Part shown: in pieces, positions 8,353 to 23,990 of the stretch
Position numbering within the stretch: position 1 is the stretch's first letter
Layout: every line of letters starts with the position of its first letter
Source of the DNA: Hydractinia symbiolongicarpus
Taxonomy: Eukaryota; Cnidaria; Hydrozoa; Anthoathecata; Hydractiniidae
DNA length: 64,000 bases
NCBI RefSeq assembly: GCF_029227915.1
Contig: NC_079883.1
Coordinates: forward strand, 10,230,001 to 10,294,000
Reading direction: 5' to 3'
Program-made: the position numbers and the translations under genes
Notes under the pieces: model-generated
Seen by the model: only the letters and a program-made list of their open reading frames with translations
The model's database searches: none
Told to the model about the DNA's origin: nothing

Positions 8353-8818
8353 TTAAGAAGTCGATGTAGTACGGATACACAGGACGGTCTAAAATGCACT
8401 ATCGCGCCAAAGTTTTATTTCTCATATTGATTGACAGCTAAGGTTCAAAACAAACCATTTGATTGGTGCTAAGAAAGTAATTTCTGATTGGCTGCATAAT
8501 GACATTACGCTCATTACTTTAACATTTTTATAAAATCTGTGTTTTTTGGCTACGGGAAAACGGCTGTATCTTCTGATACACAAAAGCTTTTGACTTTTTT
8601 TTTTTTTAGTAAGTAGCAGAAGGTTTGGCGAATTCCAACGATGCCTTACTGAAACATTAAGACCACGAATTTTTAAAAAAACTACAGTTTTACTTAAAAA
8701 AATGTACAAAATGTTCGGAACATTTTGTAATGACGCAACTCTATTGGTTAATTAGGGTGTTTCCACGAGCAGTAGGTAATTTTATGGCCTCTTTTTAAAG
8801 CTGTCTGAATTCTGTTAA

Positions 8819-9175
<357 letters not shown>

Positions 9176-9635
9176 GCGTTGTCATTGCTCAACAAAAACG
9201 GCTATTTTTATAGCCACAAATCTTTTAAAACATTACTTTGTGCACGCTTCCAAATTACACAATGTGTAAAGTCTTGTCACAGTTACATTTATTGCTATAC
9301 GATACTATGTCATATATGACACAAAAAAAATTTAGAAATACTTTGTAGGGTTAATTTGCCTGGGAGTGTTTCCGTGAAAAGCTGGGTTAAGTTAAATGTA
9401 AGCAATAACATGGATCAATGTACTTGTCTTTTCTGCAAGTACAGCTAATAATACGTATGAAAAGTGAAGCTAATCCACACACACATGGGGAAGTATTTTA
9501 AATGTAGGCTAGTGTTCTTAAGCACATTATTTAGAAGTTTTATTAACTTCGGTTAACTTGTAGTGACGCCAAGTAAATGTTTTTTTAAAGATGTGTGGTC
9601 TTAAAAAAGACCGTTTGTGTTTGGTAGACGTTGGT

Positions 9636-10040
9636 TTACTTGCTGCTTGTGTATTTTGTGACGGCTTTTGTTCCTTCACTGACTGCGTGTTTTGCAAGTT
9701 CTCCAGGCAAGAGAAGACGTACTGCGGTTTGAATTTCACGAGAAGAGATGGTCGACTTTTTGTTTTGAAGAGCCAAACGCGAAGCTTCGGAAGCAATGCG
9801 CTCAAAGATGTCGTTGACAAATGAGTTCATGATGCTCATAGCTTTGCTTGAAACTCCGACATCTGGGTGAACTTGTTTCAAAACATTGTAGATGTAAATA
9901 GCATAACTTTCCTTTCTCTTTCTCTTGCGTTTCTTTTCACCAGTTCCACCAATCTTTCCTCCTTTTTTGCCGGCTCTTTTTTCACCTTTCTTGGCTACTT
10001 TAGGTGCCTGTTTTCCTCCTTTAGCTGCTGCGTCAGACAT
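9636..10040 (-). CDS. H2B: Histone H2B, copy 2
   Basis: 134 aa with the consensus Met at residue 71. Confidence 0.98.
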   Translation of the reverse strand: MSDAAAKGGKQAPKVAKKGEKRAGKKGGKIGGTGEKKRKRKRKESYAIYIYNVLKQVHPDVGVSSKAMSIMNSFVNDIFERIASEASRLALQNKKSTISSREIQTAVRLLLPGELAKHAVSEGTKAVTKYTSSK

Positions 10041-10324
10041 GGTTAAAAATTTTTGCTACTTAACTTGTAAATAAGCATTAAACTGCAAGTCAAAACTTTT
10101 TGTTTATAAGTAAAAAAATCGGATCGAATTCGATCCGAAAACGCCGATACGCAATTTAATTGGTTAAAAAAAAAATCTTTTGTTTAATACTTAATTATGA
10201 TTGGTTAAAAAAACATGATTTCGATCCTATTTTTATGATGAAAAAACGAGTAAAGTTTATTTCGTTAACACTTACGTTAAATATTCGTACGTTTTTGTAT
10301 TAACTTACAAATCAAATCGCAGTT

Positions 10325-10705
10325 ATGTCTGGACGTGGAAAAGGTGGAAAAGCTAAGGCTAAAGCCAAGACAAGATCCTCAAGAGCTGGACTTCAATTTC
10401 CAGTCGGTAGAGTGCATAGATTCCTTCGTAGAGGGCACTATGCTAACCGAATTGGATCTGGAGCACCAGTTTACTTAGCAGCCGTCTTGGAATATTTATC
10501 TGCTGAGATATTGGAGTTGGCTGGTAACGCAGCAAGAGACAACAAAAAAGCTAGGATTATTCCAAGACATTTACAATTGGCTGTTCGTAATGATGAAGAA
10601 TTAAACAGACTTTTGAGCGGTGTAACCATTGCAGCTGGTGGTGTTTTGCCAAACATTCAAGCTGTCTTACTCCCAAAGAAGAACGACAAAGGACAGAAGA
10701 AGTAA
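10325..10705 (+). CDS. H2A: Histone H2A, copy 2 (K94R)
   Basis: Base 10608 turns AAA into AGA, Lys to Arg at mature residue 94 just after the acidic-patch NDEELN. Conservative change. Confidence 0.98.
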   Translation: MSGRGKGGKAKAKAKTRSSRAGLQFPVGRVHRFLRRGHYANRIGSGAPVYLAAVLEYLSAEILELAGNAARDNKKARIIPRHLQLAVRNDEELNRLLSGVTIAAGGVLPNIQAVLLPKKNDKGQKK

Positions 10706-10902
10706 ACCGCTACACTCAGAAAACAACGGCTATTTTTATAGCCACACATCTTTAAAAAAACATTGTTTTTTTCACAAAACTATAACCTTAAAGTCTAATA
10801 GATAATCCATGCATACGCCTTGTCCTAAGTAACTCAAAGAAATTAAATAAAAAAATTTGATCACAACGTCAAAATAAATTGCACGTATTTGCACCTACTA
10901 AT

Positions 10903-11021
10903 GTCTACGGCCATACCACGATGAACACACCCGTTCTCGTCTGATCACGGAAGTTAAGCATCGTCGGGCCGGGATAGTACTTGGATGGGGGACCGCCTGG
11001 GAACTCCCGGTGTCGTAGGCT
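10903..11021 (+). rRNA. 5S rRNA, copy 2
   Basis: No difference seen from the copy at 5063; TTTT follows. Confidence 0.96.
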
Positions 11022-11349
11022 TTTCATTTTCATTTGCTGTGATATATTTCTTGTTATAACAATTAAGGAACGTGGCGGTTGTTGAAAGTGTTTCCTATGA
11101 CATTTTCCTACGACATTTTCAGGTGATAGTACGAGAAAAAAGAGCTTTCAAATGCATACAAACTCGATCTATTGCCGATCATCCAATAACCCTGACGGAA
11201 TGGCAAATAAAATAAAATTCCGCCGCCTTCCGAGGACTTATATCGCAATCACGTTTCGTAACAGCCAAGCGAGGTTTTACCTTAGCGTTTAAGTCACCAC
11301 CGACATTTGGCCGCGCAACTTTTCTAAGCTCATTCATTTTGACTTAAGG

Positions 11350-11514
11350 AGGGGGCGAGCGCGGACGCAGGCCCCCACTACCAGAAATTGTACGGTCGAG
11401 TTACTGACGTTTGCAGTAATCGCAGAGGTCAGCCCAAGCGTAGTGCAATGCAAGAGCCTCACTCTGGAAGAAAACCCTCATTGATCAGTCTTTACTTCCC
11501 CGTCAGGTAAGTAT
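11350..11514 (-). ncRNA. U1: U1 snRNA, copy 2
   Basis: Consensus sequence; the 5' end AUACUUACCUG and Sm site are intact. Confidence 0.94.
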
Positions 11515-11703
11515 GAGTTGGAACTGCACCGTAGCATGAGGGTACCCTTCAAAGTTTGTTAATGCTTGTGGCTTGAGTGTGTTATAAACTGCCGTGTCGC
11601 GGGGCATAGGCTGTATTCTCCCCCAGTGTACGCGTTTTGTTCCCGCCGTAGACTATGCAGAGTGCCGTCAGAAAGAGGACTGCTATTATTCTTTTATTGC
11701 TTA

Positions 11704-11891
11704 TGTGGGCCGCCATCGGTAATAGTGCAACACCAAGGCAACCCGTGGTCACGGCGTGAATGAATCCACCTCCATGACCCAAGGCCAAAAATCAGATTAA
11801 TATACTGACCATTCAGAGAATGGCCTACCAGATATTAAACTGATAAGAACAGATACTACACTTGATCTTAGCCATTAGGCCGAGAAGCGAT
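11704..11891 (-). ncRNA. U2: U2 snRNA, copy 3
   Basis: Consensus sequence. Confidence 0.94.
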
Positions 11892-12213
11892 AAAGAACAA
11901 GCGTTGCCATGATAGGCATCGTCCACACACCGTAACTGCTTGTGGAGCATGTCACGTTACTGTAAAGCTTACAACTGTCACCGCGTACGGATGGACGGCG
12001 ACATAGTAAAAATCACGGCTGTTGATTTAGCCGTAGGATGGAGAGCGACTGTAGCGAGTGGATGGTAACTTACATGAATGCTAACAAAGGCGACGATACT
12101 AAGTGCGTGATATTACTTTCCAATATGTCTGCGTACATTCCGTTTATCAACGCATTACGCCAGAACGTGCGCGCGCGTTACACAGTAGACCATGCAGCCG
12201 AAATGCGACAGTG

Positions 12214-12286
12214 CGACCCTGCCAGGAGTCGAACCTGGAATCCCCTGATTCGTAGTCAGATGCCTTATCCATTGGGCCACAGGGCC
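12214..12286 (-). tRNA. tRNA-Arg(ACG), copy 3
   Basis: Consensus tRNA. The flank on the H1 side carries two private substitutions (near 12327 and 12359). Confidence 0.94.
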
Positions 12287-12865
12287 ATGCTTATGACTTC
12301 GCCCCATCGTCATTTTGGCTTGCGCAATCGTTTTACTTACGACAGAATTCTTCGTGTTCGTAGCCATGAAAGAAAGGGACTTCTGTGAGTGAATTTTTTT
12401 ACTGTGGTCTAATAAAAAAGTCGAAACGCAGTGCCCAATATATGAATTGCTCCTAATAGCCGGAAACAGGCCGTGTCGATGATGTAGGCCGACATACGCA
12501 ACGCAAACCAAAGAACGCTTTATGAAAATCCTAACACGAGCGCGGAAGAAGCCCAAATTAACAGACTAGATGTAATGCTGAAGACCTCAAACTCCAGCAG
12601 CTTCTCTTGCAGACTATTGCGTCGTACTACAAATAAAAATTAACATGTTTTCGCATTGTCGCGGCACCCAAAACGGACATTATACGATGTACAGAAACAC
12701 ACATTTCTGTTTTCGCGCCAAATCAATTCCCGGGAGTGGTACTTTTACGTCCGCATACTTCGCACCGTCTTAAATTATATCTCATTTACACGGTAATGTT
12801 TAGTATACTTCTACTGTGATAACAAGCATCGTTTATCGTTGGATTGTTGTAAGAAAACATTAAAA

Positions 12866-13417
12866 ATGAGTGAAGCAGCTTCTCCAAAGAAAATCGCACC
12901 CAAGAAGAAACCTGCTGCAAAGAAGACAGCTGATCACCCTAAATATGTGGACATGATCAAGGCTGCTATCGCTACCCTAAAGGAACGCGGTGGTTCATCT
13001 CGCCAAGCTATTACAAAATATATTCATGCAAATTACAAAGTTGCTGAAAACTCAGATCATCATCTGAAAATGGCTCTTAAACGAGGAGTAACATCAGGCG
13101 ATTTGATTCAAACTAAAGGCACTGGTGCTTCTGGATCATTCAAGCTAGGTCAGGTAAAAAAAGAAAAACCTAAGAAAAAGGCCGCAGCAAAAAAGCCAAC
13201 GGCAAAGAAGCCTACTGCAAAGAAAAGTACACCAAAAAAGAAGCCAGCAAAGAAGAGCACGCCAAAGAAAGCAGCAAAGAAGCCTGCCACAAAGAAAGCC
13301 TCGGCTAAGAAACCAGCAGCTAAGAAACCCACAAAGAAGCCTGTTGCTAAAAAACCTGCAGCAAAGAAGGTCAAAAAGACTCCCAAAAAGGCAGCAAAGA
13401 AGACCGCAAAAAAATAA
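12866..13417 (+). CDS. H1: Histone H1, copy 3
   Basis: Consensus 183-aa protein. Two substitutions lie about 210-220 bp upstream of the ATG, outside the H1 box. Confidence 0.97.
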   Translation: MSEAASPKKIAPKKKPAAKKTADHPKYVDMIKAAIATLKERGGSSRQAITKYIHANYKVAENSDHHLKMALKRGVTSGDLIQTKGTGASGSFKLGQVKKEKPKKKAAAKKPTAKKPTAKKSTPKKKPAKKSTPKKAAKKPATKKASAKKPAAKKPTKKPVAKKPAAKKVKKTPKKAAKKTAKK

Positions 13418-13778
13418 TTTGTGTGTATCTGGCTATTACATTAACAAACGGCTATTTTTATAGCCACACATTTACAAAAAAACATTATCTTGGTACAAAG
13501 TTAAACTTGTTTAAGTCACTTAAACAGTTAAAAAAGAGTAAATTTAAGATTAGATTCCCTAAGTTTAAGTATTTTCGTTTTTAAATTTCTTATTTTCTTG
13601 CTTTTACTTTTCTTGCCCTTCATATTTTTAACATTGTCAAACTTTATGTAGCATAAAATTTTTATGTAGCATAAAATTTAAACAGAAAGCAGGACAAAGT
13701 TTGATATAAAAAGCTAGCCGTAATATTTTTTATGGATGTGTGGCTATAAAAATAGCCGTTTTTTGTTTGGTAAGATGC

Positions 13779-14192
<414 letters not shown>

Positions 14193-14670
14193 TTAAGAAG
14201 TCGATGTAGTACGGATACACAAGACGGTCTAAAATGCACTATCGCGCCAAAGTTTTATTTCTCATATTGATTGACAGCTAAGGTTCAAAACAAACCATTT
14301 GATTGGTGCTAAGAAAGTAATTTCTGATTGGCTGCATAATGACATTACGCTCATTACTTTAACATTTTTATAAAATCTGTGTTTTTTGGCTACGGGAAAA
14401 CGGCTGTATCTTCTGATACACAAAAGCTTTTGACTTTTTTTTTTTTTAGTAAGTAGCAGAAGGTTTGGCGAATTCCAACGATGCCAAATTTATTGCCTTA
14501 CTGAAACATTAAGACCACGAATTTTTAAAAAAACTACAGTTTTACTTAAAAAAATGTACAAAATGTTCGGAACATTTTGTAATGACGCAACTCTATTGGT
14601 TAATTAGGGTGTTTCCACGAGCAGTAGGTAATTTTATGGCCTCTTTTTAAAGCTGTCTGAATTCTGTTAA

Positions 14671-15027
<357 letters not shown>

Positions 15028-15487
15028 GCGTTGTCATTGCTCAACAAAAACGGCTATTTTTATAGCCACAAATCTTTTAAAACATTACTTTGTGCACGCT
15101 TCCAAATTACACAATGTGTAAAGTCTTGTCACAGTTACATTTATTGCTATACGATACTATGTCATATATGACACAAAAAAAATTTAGAAATACTTTGTAG
15201 GGTTAATTTGCCTGGGAGTGTTTCCGTGAAAAGCTGGGTTAAGTTAAATGTAAGCAATAACATGGATCAATGTACTTGTCTTTTCTGCAAGTACAGCTAA
15301 TAATACGTATGAAAAGTGAAGCTAATCCACACACACATGGGGAAGTATTTTAAATGTAGGCTAGTGTTCTTAAGCACATTATTTAGAAGTTTTATTAACT
15401 TCGGTTAACTTGTAGTGACGCCAAGTAAATGTTTTTTTAAAGATGTGTGGTCTTAAAAAAGACCGTTTGTGTTTGGTAGACGTTGGT

Positions 15488-15892
15488 TTACTTGCTGCTT
15501 GTGTATTTTGTGACGGCTTTTGTTCCTTCACTGACTGCGTGTTTTGCAAGTTCTCCAGGCAAGAGAAGACGTACTGCGGTTTGAATTTCACGAGAAGAGA
15601 TGGTCGACTTTTTGTTTTGAAGAGCCAAACGCGAAGCTTCGGAAGCAATGCGCTCAAAGATGTCGTTGACAAATGAGTTCATGATGCTCATAGCTTTGCT
15701 TGAAACTCCGACATCTGGGTGAACTTGTTTCAAAACATTGTAGATGTAAATAGCATAACTTTCCTTTCTCTTTCTCTTGCGTTTCTTTTCACCAGTTCCA
15801 CCAATCTTTCCTCCTTTTTTGCCGGCTCTTTTTTCACCTTTCTTGGCTACTTTAGGTGCCTGTTTTCCTCCTTTAGCTGCTGCGTCAGACAT
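15488..15892 (-). CDS. H2B: Histone H2B, copy 3
   Basis: Consensus protein. Confidence 0.98.
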   Translation of the reverse strand: MSDAAAKGGKQAPKVAKKGEKRAGKKGGKIGGTGEKKRKRKRKESYAIYIYNVLKQVHPDVGVSSKAMSIMNSFVNDIFERIASEASRLALQNKKSTISSREIQTAVRLLLPGELAKHAVSEGTKAVTKYTSSK

Positions 15893-16176
15893 GGTTAAAA
15901 ATTTTTGCTACTTAACTTGTAAATAAGCATTAAACTGCAAGTCAAAACTTTTTGTTTATAAGTAAAAAAATCGGATCGAATTCGATCCGAAAACGCCGAT
16001 ACGCAATTTAATTGGTTAAAAAAAAAATCTTTTGTTTAATACTTAATTATGATTGGTTAAAAAAACATGATTTCGATCCTATTTTTATGATGAAAAAACG
16101 AGTAAAGTTTATTTCGTTAACACTTACGTTAAATATTCGTACGTTTTTGTATTAACTTACAAATCAAATCGCAGTT

Positions 16177-16557
16177 ATGTCTGGACGTGGAAAAGGTGGA
16201 AAAGCTAAGGCTAAAGCCAAGACAAGATCCTCAAGAGCTGGACTTCAATTTCCAGTCGGTAGAGTGCATAGATTCCTTCGTAGAGGGCACTATGCTAACC
16301 GAATTGGATCTGGAGCACCAGTTTACTTAGCAGCCGTCTTGGAATATTTATCTGCTGAGATATTGGAGTTGGCTGGTAACGCAGCAAGAGACAACAAAAA
16401 AGCTAGGATTATTCCAAGACATTTACAATTGGCTGTTCGTAATGATGAAGAATTAAACAAACTTTTGAGCGGTGTAACCATTGCAGCTGGTGGTGTTTTG
16501 CCAAACATTCAAGCTGTCTTACTCCCAAAGAAGAACGACAAAGGACAGAAGAAGTAA
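16177..16557 (+). CDS. H2A: Histone H2A, copy 3
   Basis: Consensus protein. Confidence 0.98.
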   Translation: MSGRGKGGKAKAKAKTRSSRAGLQFPVGRVHRFLRRGHYANRIGSGAPVYLAAVLEYLSAEILELAGNAARDNKKARIIPRHLQLAVRNDEELNKLLSGVTIAAGGVLPNIQAVLLPKKNDKGQKK

Positions 16558-16754
16558 ACCGCTACACTCAGAAAACAACGGCTATTTTTATAGCCACACA
16601 TCTTTAAAAAAACATTGTTTTTTTCACAAAACTATAACCTTAAAGTCTAATAGATAATCCATGCATACGCCTTGTCCTAAGTAACTCAAAGAAATTAAAT
16701 AAAAAAATTTGATCACAACGTCAAAATAAATTGCACGTATTTGCACCTACTAAT

Positions 16755-16873
16755 GTCTACGGCCATACCACGATGAACACACCCGTTCTCGTCTGATCAC
16801 GGAAGTTAAGCATCGTCGGGCCGGGATAGTACTTGGATGGGGGACCGCCTGGGAACTCCCGGTGTCGTAGGCT
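16755..16873 (+). rRNA. 5S rRNA, copy 3
   Basis: Consensus 5S. Confidence 0.96.
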
Positions 16874-17201
16874 TTTCATTTTCATTTGCTGTGATATATT
16901 TCTTGTTATAACAATTAAGGAACGTGGCGGTTGTTGAAAGTGTTTCCTATGACATTTTCCTACGACATTTTCAGGTGATAGTACGAGAAAAAAGAGCTTT
17001 CAAATGCATACAAACTCGATCTATTGCCGATCATCCAATAACCCTGACGGAATGGCAAATAAAATAAAATTCCGCCGCCTTCCGAGGACTTATATCGCAA
17101 TCACGTTTCGTAACAGCCAAGCGAGGTTTTACCTTAGCGTTTAAGTCACCACCGACATTTGGCCGCGCAACTTTTCTAAGCTCATTCATTTTGACTTAAG
17201 G

Positions 17202-17366
17202 AGGGGGCGAGCGCGGACGCAGGCCCCCACTACCAGAAATTGTACGGTCGAGTTACTGACGTTTGCAGTAATCGCAGAGGTCAGCCCAAGCGTAGTGCAA
17301 TGCAAGAGCCTCACTCTGGAAGAAAACCCTCATTGATCAGTCTTTACTTCCCCGTCAGGTAAGTAT
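17202..17366 (-). ncRNA. U1: U1 snRNA, copy 3
   Basis: Consensus U1. Confidence 0.94.
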
Positions 17367-17555
17367 GAGTTGGAACTGCACCGTAGCATGAGGGTACCCT
17401 TCAAAGTTTGTTAATGCTTGTGGCTTGAGTGTGTTATAAACTGCCGTGTCGCGGGGCATAGGCTGTATTCTCCCCCAGTGTACGCGTTTTGTTCCCGCCG
17501 TAGACTATGCAGAGTGCCGTCGGAAAGAGGACTGCTATTATTCTTTTATTGCTTA

Positions 17556-17743
17556 TGTGGGCCGCCATCGGTAATAGTGCAACACCAAGGCAACCCGTGG
17601 TCACGGCGTGAATGAATCCACCTCCATGACCCAAGGCCAAAAATCAGATTAATATACTGACCATTCAGAGAATGGCCTACCAGATATTAAACTGATAAGA
17701 ACAGATACTACACTTGATCTTAGCCATTAGGCCGAGAAGCGAT
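17556..17743 (-). ncRNA. U2: U2 snRNA, copy 4
   Basis: Consensus U2. Confidence 0.94.
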
Positions 17744-18065
17744 AAAGAACAAGCGTTGCCATGATAGGCATCGTCCACACACCGTAACTGCTTGTGGAGC
17801 ATGTCACGTTACTGTAAAGCTTACAACTGTCACCGCGTACGGATGGACGGCGACATAGTAAAAATCACGGCTGTTGATTTAGCCGTAGGATGGAGAGCGA
17901 CTGTAGCGAGTGGATGGTAACTTACATGAATGCTAACAAAGGCGACGATACTAAGTGCGTGATATTACTTTCCAATATGTCTGCGTACATTCCGTTTATC
18001 AACGCATTACGCCAGAACGTGCGCGCGCGTTACACAGTAGACCATGCAGCCGAAATGCGACAGTG

Positions 18066-18138
18066 CGACCCTGCCAGGAGTCGAACCTGGAATCCCCTGA
18101 TTCGTAGTCAGATGCCTTATCCATTGGGCCACAGGGCC
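18066..18138 (-). tRNA. tRNA-Arg(ACG), copy 4
   Basis: Consensus tRNA. Confidence 0.94.
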
Positions 18139-18717
18139 ATGCTTATGACTTCGCCCCATCGTCATTTTGGCTTGCGCATTCGTTTTACTTACGACAGAAT
18201 TCTTCGTGTTTGTAGCCATGAAAGAAAGGGACTTCTGTGAGTGAATTTTTTTACTGTGGTCTAATAAAAAAGTCGAAACGCAGTGCCCAATATATGAATT
18301 GCTCCTAATAGCCGGAAACAGGCCGTGTCGATGATGTAGGCCGACATACGCAACGCAAACCAAAGAACGCTTTATGAAAATCCTAACACGAGCGCGGAAG
18401 AAGCCCAAATTAACAGACTAGATGTAATGCTGAAGACCTCAAACTCCAGCAGCTTCTCTTGCAGACTATTGCGTCGTACTACAAATAAAAATTAACATGC
18501 TTTCGCATAGTCGCGGCACCCAAAACGGACATTATACGATGTACAGAAACACACATTTCTGTTTTCGCGCCAAATCAATTCCCGGGAGTGGTACTTTTAC
18601 GTCCGCATACTTCGCACCGTCTTAAATTATATCTCATTTACACGGTAATGTTTAGTATACTTCTACTGTGATAACAAGCATCGTTTATCGTTGGATTGTT
18701 GTAAGAAAACATTAAAA

Positions 18718-19269
18718 ATGAGTGAAGCAGCTTCTCCAAAGAAAATCGCACCCAAGAAGAAACCTGCTGCAAAGAAGACAGCTGATCACCCTAAATATGT
18801 GGACATGATCAAGGCTGCTATCGCTACCCTAAAGGAACGCGGTGGTTCATCTCGCCAAGCTATTACAAAATATATTCATGCAAATTACAAAGTTGCTGAA
18901 AACTCAGATCATCATCTGAAAATGGCTCTTAAACGAGGAGTAACATCAGGCGATTTGATTCAAACTAAAGGCACTGGTGCTTCTGGATCATTCAAGCTAG
19001 GTCAGGTAAAAAAAGAAAAACCTAAGAAAAAGGCCGCAGCAAAAAAGCCAACGGCAAAGAAGCCTACTGCAAAGAAAAGTACACCAAAAAAGAAGCCAGC
19101 AAAGAAGAGCACGCCAAAGAAAGCAGCAAAGAAGCCTGCCACAAAGAAAGCCTCGGCTAAGAAACCAGCAGCTAAGAAACCCACAAAGAAGCCTGTTGCT
19201 AAAAAACCTGCAGCAAAGAAGGTCAAAAAGACTCCCAAAAAGGCAGCAAAGAAGACCGCAAAAAAATAA
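18718..19269 (+). CDS. H1: Histone H1, copy 4
   Basis: Consensus protein and promoter. Confidence 0.97.
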   Translation: MSEAASPKKIAPKKKPAAKKTADHPKYVDMIKAAIATLKERGGSSRQAITKYIHANYKVAENSDHHLKMALKRGVTSGDLIQTKGTGASGSFKLGQVKKEKPKKKAAAKKPTAKKPTAKKSTPKKKPAKKSTPKKAAKKPATKKASAKKPAAKKPTKKPVAKKPAAKKVKKTPKKAAKKTAKK

Positions 19270-19630
19270 TTTGTGTGTATCTGGCTATTACATTAACAAA
19301 CGGCTATTTTTATAGCCACACATTTACAAAAAAACATTATCTTGGTACAAAGTTAAACTTGTTTAAGTCACTTAAACAGTTAAAAAAGAGTAAATTTAAG
19401 ATTAGATTCCCTAAGTTTAAGTATTTTCGTTTTTAAATTTCTTATTTTCTTGCTTTTACTTTTCTTGCCCTTCATATTTTTAACATTGTCAAACTTTATG
19501 TAGCATAAAATTTTTATGTAGCATAAAATTTAAACAGAAAGCAGGACAAAGTTTGATATAAAAAGCTAGCCGTAATATTTTTTATGGATGTGTGGCTATA
19601 AAAATAGCCGTTTTTTGTTTGGTAAGATGC

Positions 19631-20044
<414 letters not shown>

Positions 20045-20522
20045 TTAAGAAGTCGATGTAGTACGGATACACAAGACGGTCTAAAATGCACTATCGCGCC
20101 AAAGTTTTATTTCTCATATTGATTGACAGCTAAGGTTCAAAACAAACCATTTGATTGGTGCTAAGAAAGTAATTTCTGATTGGCTGCATAATGACATTAC
20201 GCTCATTACTTTAACATTTTTATAAAATCTGTGTTTTTTGGCTACGGGAAAACGGCTGTATCTTCTGATACACAAAAGCTTTTGACTTTTTTTTTTTTTA
20301 GTAAGTAGCAGAAGGTTTGGCGAATTCCAACGATGCCAAATTTATTGCCTTACTGAAACATTAAGACCACGAATTTTTAAAAAAACTACAGTTTTACTTA
20401 AAAAAATGTACAAAATGTTCGGAACATTTTGTAATGACGCAACTCTATTGGTTAATTAGGGTGTTTCCACGAGCAGTAGGTAATTTTATGGCCTCTTTTT
20501 AAAGCTGTCTGAATTCTGTTAA

Positions 20523-20879
<357 letters not shown>

Positions 20880-21339
20880 GCGTTGTCATTGCTCAACAAA
20901 AACGGCTATTTTTATAGCCACAAATCTTTTAAAACATTACTTTGTGCACGCTTCCAAATTACACAATGTGTAAAGTCTTGTCACAGTTACATTTATTGCT
21001 ATACGATACTATGTCATATATGACACAAAAAAAATTTAGAAATACTTTGTAGGGTTAATTTGCCTGGGAGTGTTTCCGTGAAAAGCTGGGTTAAGTTAAA
21101 TGTAAGCAATAACATGGATCAATGTACTTGTCTTTTCTGCAAGTACAGCTAATAATACGTATGAAAAGTGAAGCTAATCCACACACACATGGGGAAGTAT
21201 TTTAAATGTAGGCTAGTGTTCTTAAGCACATTATTTAGAAGTTTTATTAACTTCGGTTAACTTGTAGTGACGCCAAGTAAATGTTTTTTTAAAGATGTGT
21301 GGTCTTAAAAAAGACCGTTTGTGTTTGGTAGACGTTGGT

Positions 21340-21744
21340 TTACTTGCTGCTTGTGTATTTTGTGACGGCTTTTGTTCCTTCACTGACTGCGTGTTTTGCA
21401 AGTTCTCCAGGCAAGAGAAGACGTACTGCGGTTTGAATTTCACGAGAAGAGATGGTCGACTTTTTGTTTTGAAGAGCCAAACGCGAAGCTTCGGAAGCAA
21501 TGCGCTCAAAGATGTCGTTGACAAATGAGTTCATGATGCTCATAGCTTTGCTTGAAACTCCGACATCTGGGTGAACTTGTTTCAAAACATTGTAGATGTA
21601 AATAGCATAACTTTCCTTTCTCTTTCTCTTGCGTTTCTTTTCACCAGTTCCACCAATCTTTCCTCCTTTTTTGCCGGCTCTTTTTTCACCTTTCTTGGCT
21701 ACTTTAGGTGCCTGTTTTCCTCCTTTAGCTGCTGCGTCAGACAT
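21340..21744 (-). CDS. H2B: Histone H2B, copy 4
   Basis: Consensus protein. Confidence 0.98.
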   Translation of the reverse strand: MSDAAAKGGKQAPKVAKKGEKRAGKKGGKIGGTGEKKRKRKRKESYAIYIYNVLKQVHPDVGVSSKAMSIMNSFVNDIFERIASEASRLALQNKKSTISSREIQTAVRLLLPGELAKHAVSEGTKAVTKYTSSK

Positions 21745-22028
21745 GGTTAAAAATTTTTGCTACTTAACTTGTAAATAAGCATTAAACTGCAAGTCAAAAC
21801 TTTTTGTTTATAAGTAAAAAAATCGGATCGAATTCGATCCGAAAACGCCGATACGCAATTTAATTGGTTAAAAAAAAAATCTTTTGTTTAATACTTAATT
21901 ATGATTGGTTAAAAAAACATGATTTCGATCCTATTTTTATGATGAAAAAACGAGTAAAGTTTATTTCGTTAACACTTACGTTAAATATTCGTACGTTTTT
22001 GTATTAACTTACAAATCAAATCGCAGTT

Positions 22029-22409
22029 ATGTCTGGACGTGGAAAAGGTGGAAAAGCTAAGGCTAAAGCCAAGACAAGATCCTCAAGAGCTGGACTTCAA
22101 TTTCCAGTCGGTAGAGTGCATAGATTCCTTCGTAGAGGGCACTATGCTAACCGAATTGGATCTGGAGCACCAGTTTACTTAGCAGCCGTCTTGGAATATT
22201 TATCTGCTGAGATATTGGAGTTGGCTGGTAACGCAGCAAGAGACAACAAAAAAGCTAGGATTATTCCAAGACATTTACAATTGGCTGTTCGTAATGATGA
22301 AGAATTAAACAAACTTTTGAGCGGTGTAACCATTGCAGCTGGTGGTGTTTTGCCAAACATTCAAGCTGTCTTACTCCCAAAGAAGAACGACAAAGGACAG
22401 AAGAAGTAA
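22029..22409 (+). CDS. H2A: Histone H2A, copy 4
   Basis: Consensus protein. Confidence 0.98.
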   Translation: MSGRGKGGKAKAKAKTRSSRAGLQFPVGRVHRFLRRGHYANRIGSGAPVYLAAVLEYLSAEILELAGNAARDNKKARIIPRHLQLAVRNDEELNKLLSGVTIAAGGVLPNIQAVLLPKKNDKGQKK

Positions 22410-22606
22410 ACCGCTACACTCAGAAAACAACGGCTATTTTTATAGCCACACATCTTTAAAAAAACATTGTTTTTTTCACAAAACTATAACCTTAAAGTCT
22501 AATAGATAATCCATGCATACGCCTTGTCCTAAGTAACTCAAAGAAATTAAATAAAAAAATTTGATCACAACGTCAAAATAAATTGCACGTATTTGCACCT
22601 ACTAAT

Positions 22607-22725
22607 GTCTACGGCCATACCACGATGAACACACCCGTTCTCGTCTGATCACGGAAGTTAAGCATCGTCGGGCCGGGATAGTACTTGGATGGGGGACCGC
22701 CTGGGAACTCCCGGTGTCGTAGGCT
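22607..22725 (+). rRNA. 5S rRNA, copy 4
   Basis: Consensus 5S. Confidence 0.96.
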
Positions 22726-23053
22726 TTTCATTTTCATTTGCTGTGATATATTTCTTGTTATAACAATTAAGGAACGTGGCGGTTGTTGAAAGTGTTTCCT
22801 ATGACATTTTCCTACGACATTTTCAGGTGATAGTACGAGAAAAAAGAGCTTTCAAATGCATACAAACTCGATCTATTGCCGATCATCCAATAACCCTGAC
22901 GGAATGGCAAATAAAATAAAATTCCGCCGCCTTCCGAGGACTTATATCGCAATCACGTTTCGTAACAGCCAAGCGAGGTTTTACCTTAGCGTTTAAGTCA
23001 CCACCGACATTTGGCCGCGCAACTTTTCTAAGCTCATTCATTTTGACTTAAGG

Positions 23054-23218
23054 AGGGGGCGAGCGCGGACGCAGGCCCCCACTACCAGAAATTGTACGGT
23101 CGAGTTACTGACGTTTGCAGTAATCGCAGAGGTCAGCCCAAGCGTAGTGCAATGCAAGAGCCTCACTCTGGAAGAAAACCCTCATTGATCAGTCTTTACT
23201 TCCCCGTCAGGTAAGTAT
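23054..23218 (-). ncRNA. U1: U1 snRNA, copy 4
   Basis: Consensus U1; one substitution about 95 bp upstream of its 5' end (near 23312). Confidence 0.94.
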
Positions 23219-23407
23219 GAGTTGGAACTGCACCGTAGCATGAGGGTACCCTTCAAAGTTTGTTAATGCTTGTGGCTTGAGTGTGTTATAAACTGCCGTG
23301 TCGCGGGGCACAGGCTGTATTCTCCCCCAGTGTACGCGTTTTGTTCCCGCCGTAGACTATGCAGAGTGCCGTCGGAAAGAGGACTGCTATTATTCTTTTA
23401 TTGCTTA

Positions 23408-23595
23408 TGTGGGCCGCCATCGGTAATAGTGCAACACCAAGGCAACCCGTGGTCACGGCGTGAATGAATCCACCTCCATGACCCAAGGCCAAAAATCAGA
23501 TTAATATACTGACCATTCAGAGAATGGCCTACCAGATATTAAACTGATAAGAACAGATACTACACTTGATCTTAGCCATTAGGCCGAGAAGCGAT
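23408..23595 (-). ncRNA. U2: U2 snRNA, copy 5
   Basis: Consensus U2. Confidence 0.94.
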
Positions 23596-23917
23596 AAAGA
23601 ACAAGCGTTGCCATGATAGGCATCGTCCACACACCGTAACTGCTTGTGGAGCATGTCACGTTACTGTAAAGCTTACAACTGTCACCGCGTACGGATGGAC
23701 GGCGACATAGTAAAAATCACGGCTGTTGATTTAGCCGTAGGATGGAGAGCGACTGTAGCGAGTGGATGGTAACTTACATGAATGCTAACAAAGGCGACGA
23801 TACTAAGTGCGTGATATTACTTTCCAATATGTCTGCGTACATTCCGTTTATCAACGCATTACGCCAGAACGTGCGCGCGCGTTACACAGTAGACCATGCA
23901 GCCGAAATGCGACAGTG

Positions 23918-23990
23918 CGACCCTGCCAGGAGTCGAACCTGGAATCCCCTGATTCGTAGTCAGATGCCTTATCCATTGGGCCACAGGGCC
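23918..23990 (-). tRNA. tRNA-Arg(ACG), copy 5
   Basis: Consensus tRNA. Confidence 0.94.

Noticed and set aside
8422-8709. 95-aa minus-strand frame present only in unit 2
   Set aside because: It is created by the 12-bp spacer deletion shifting the frame; it lies in the H3-H4 promoter.
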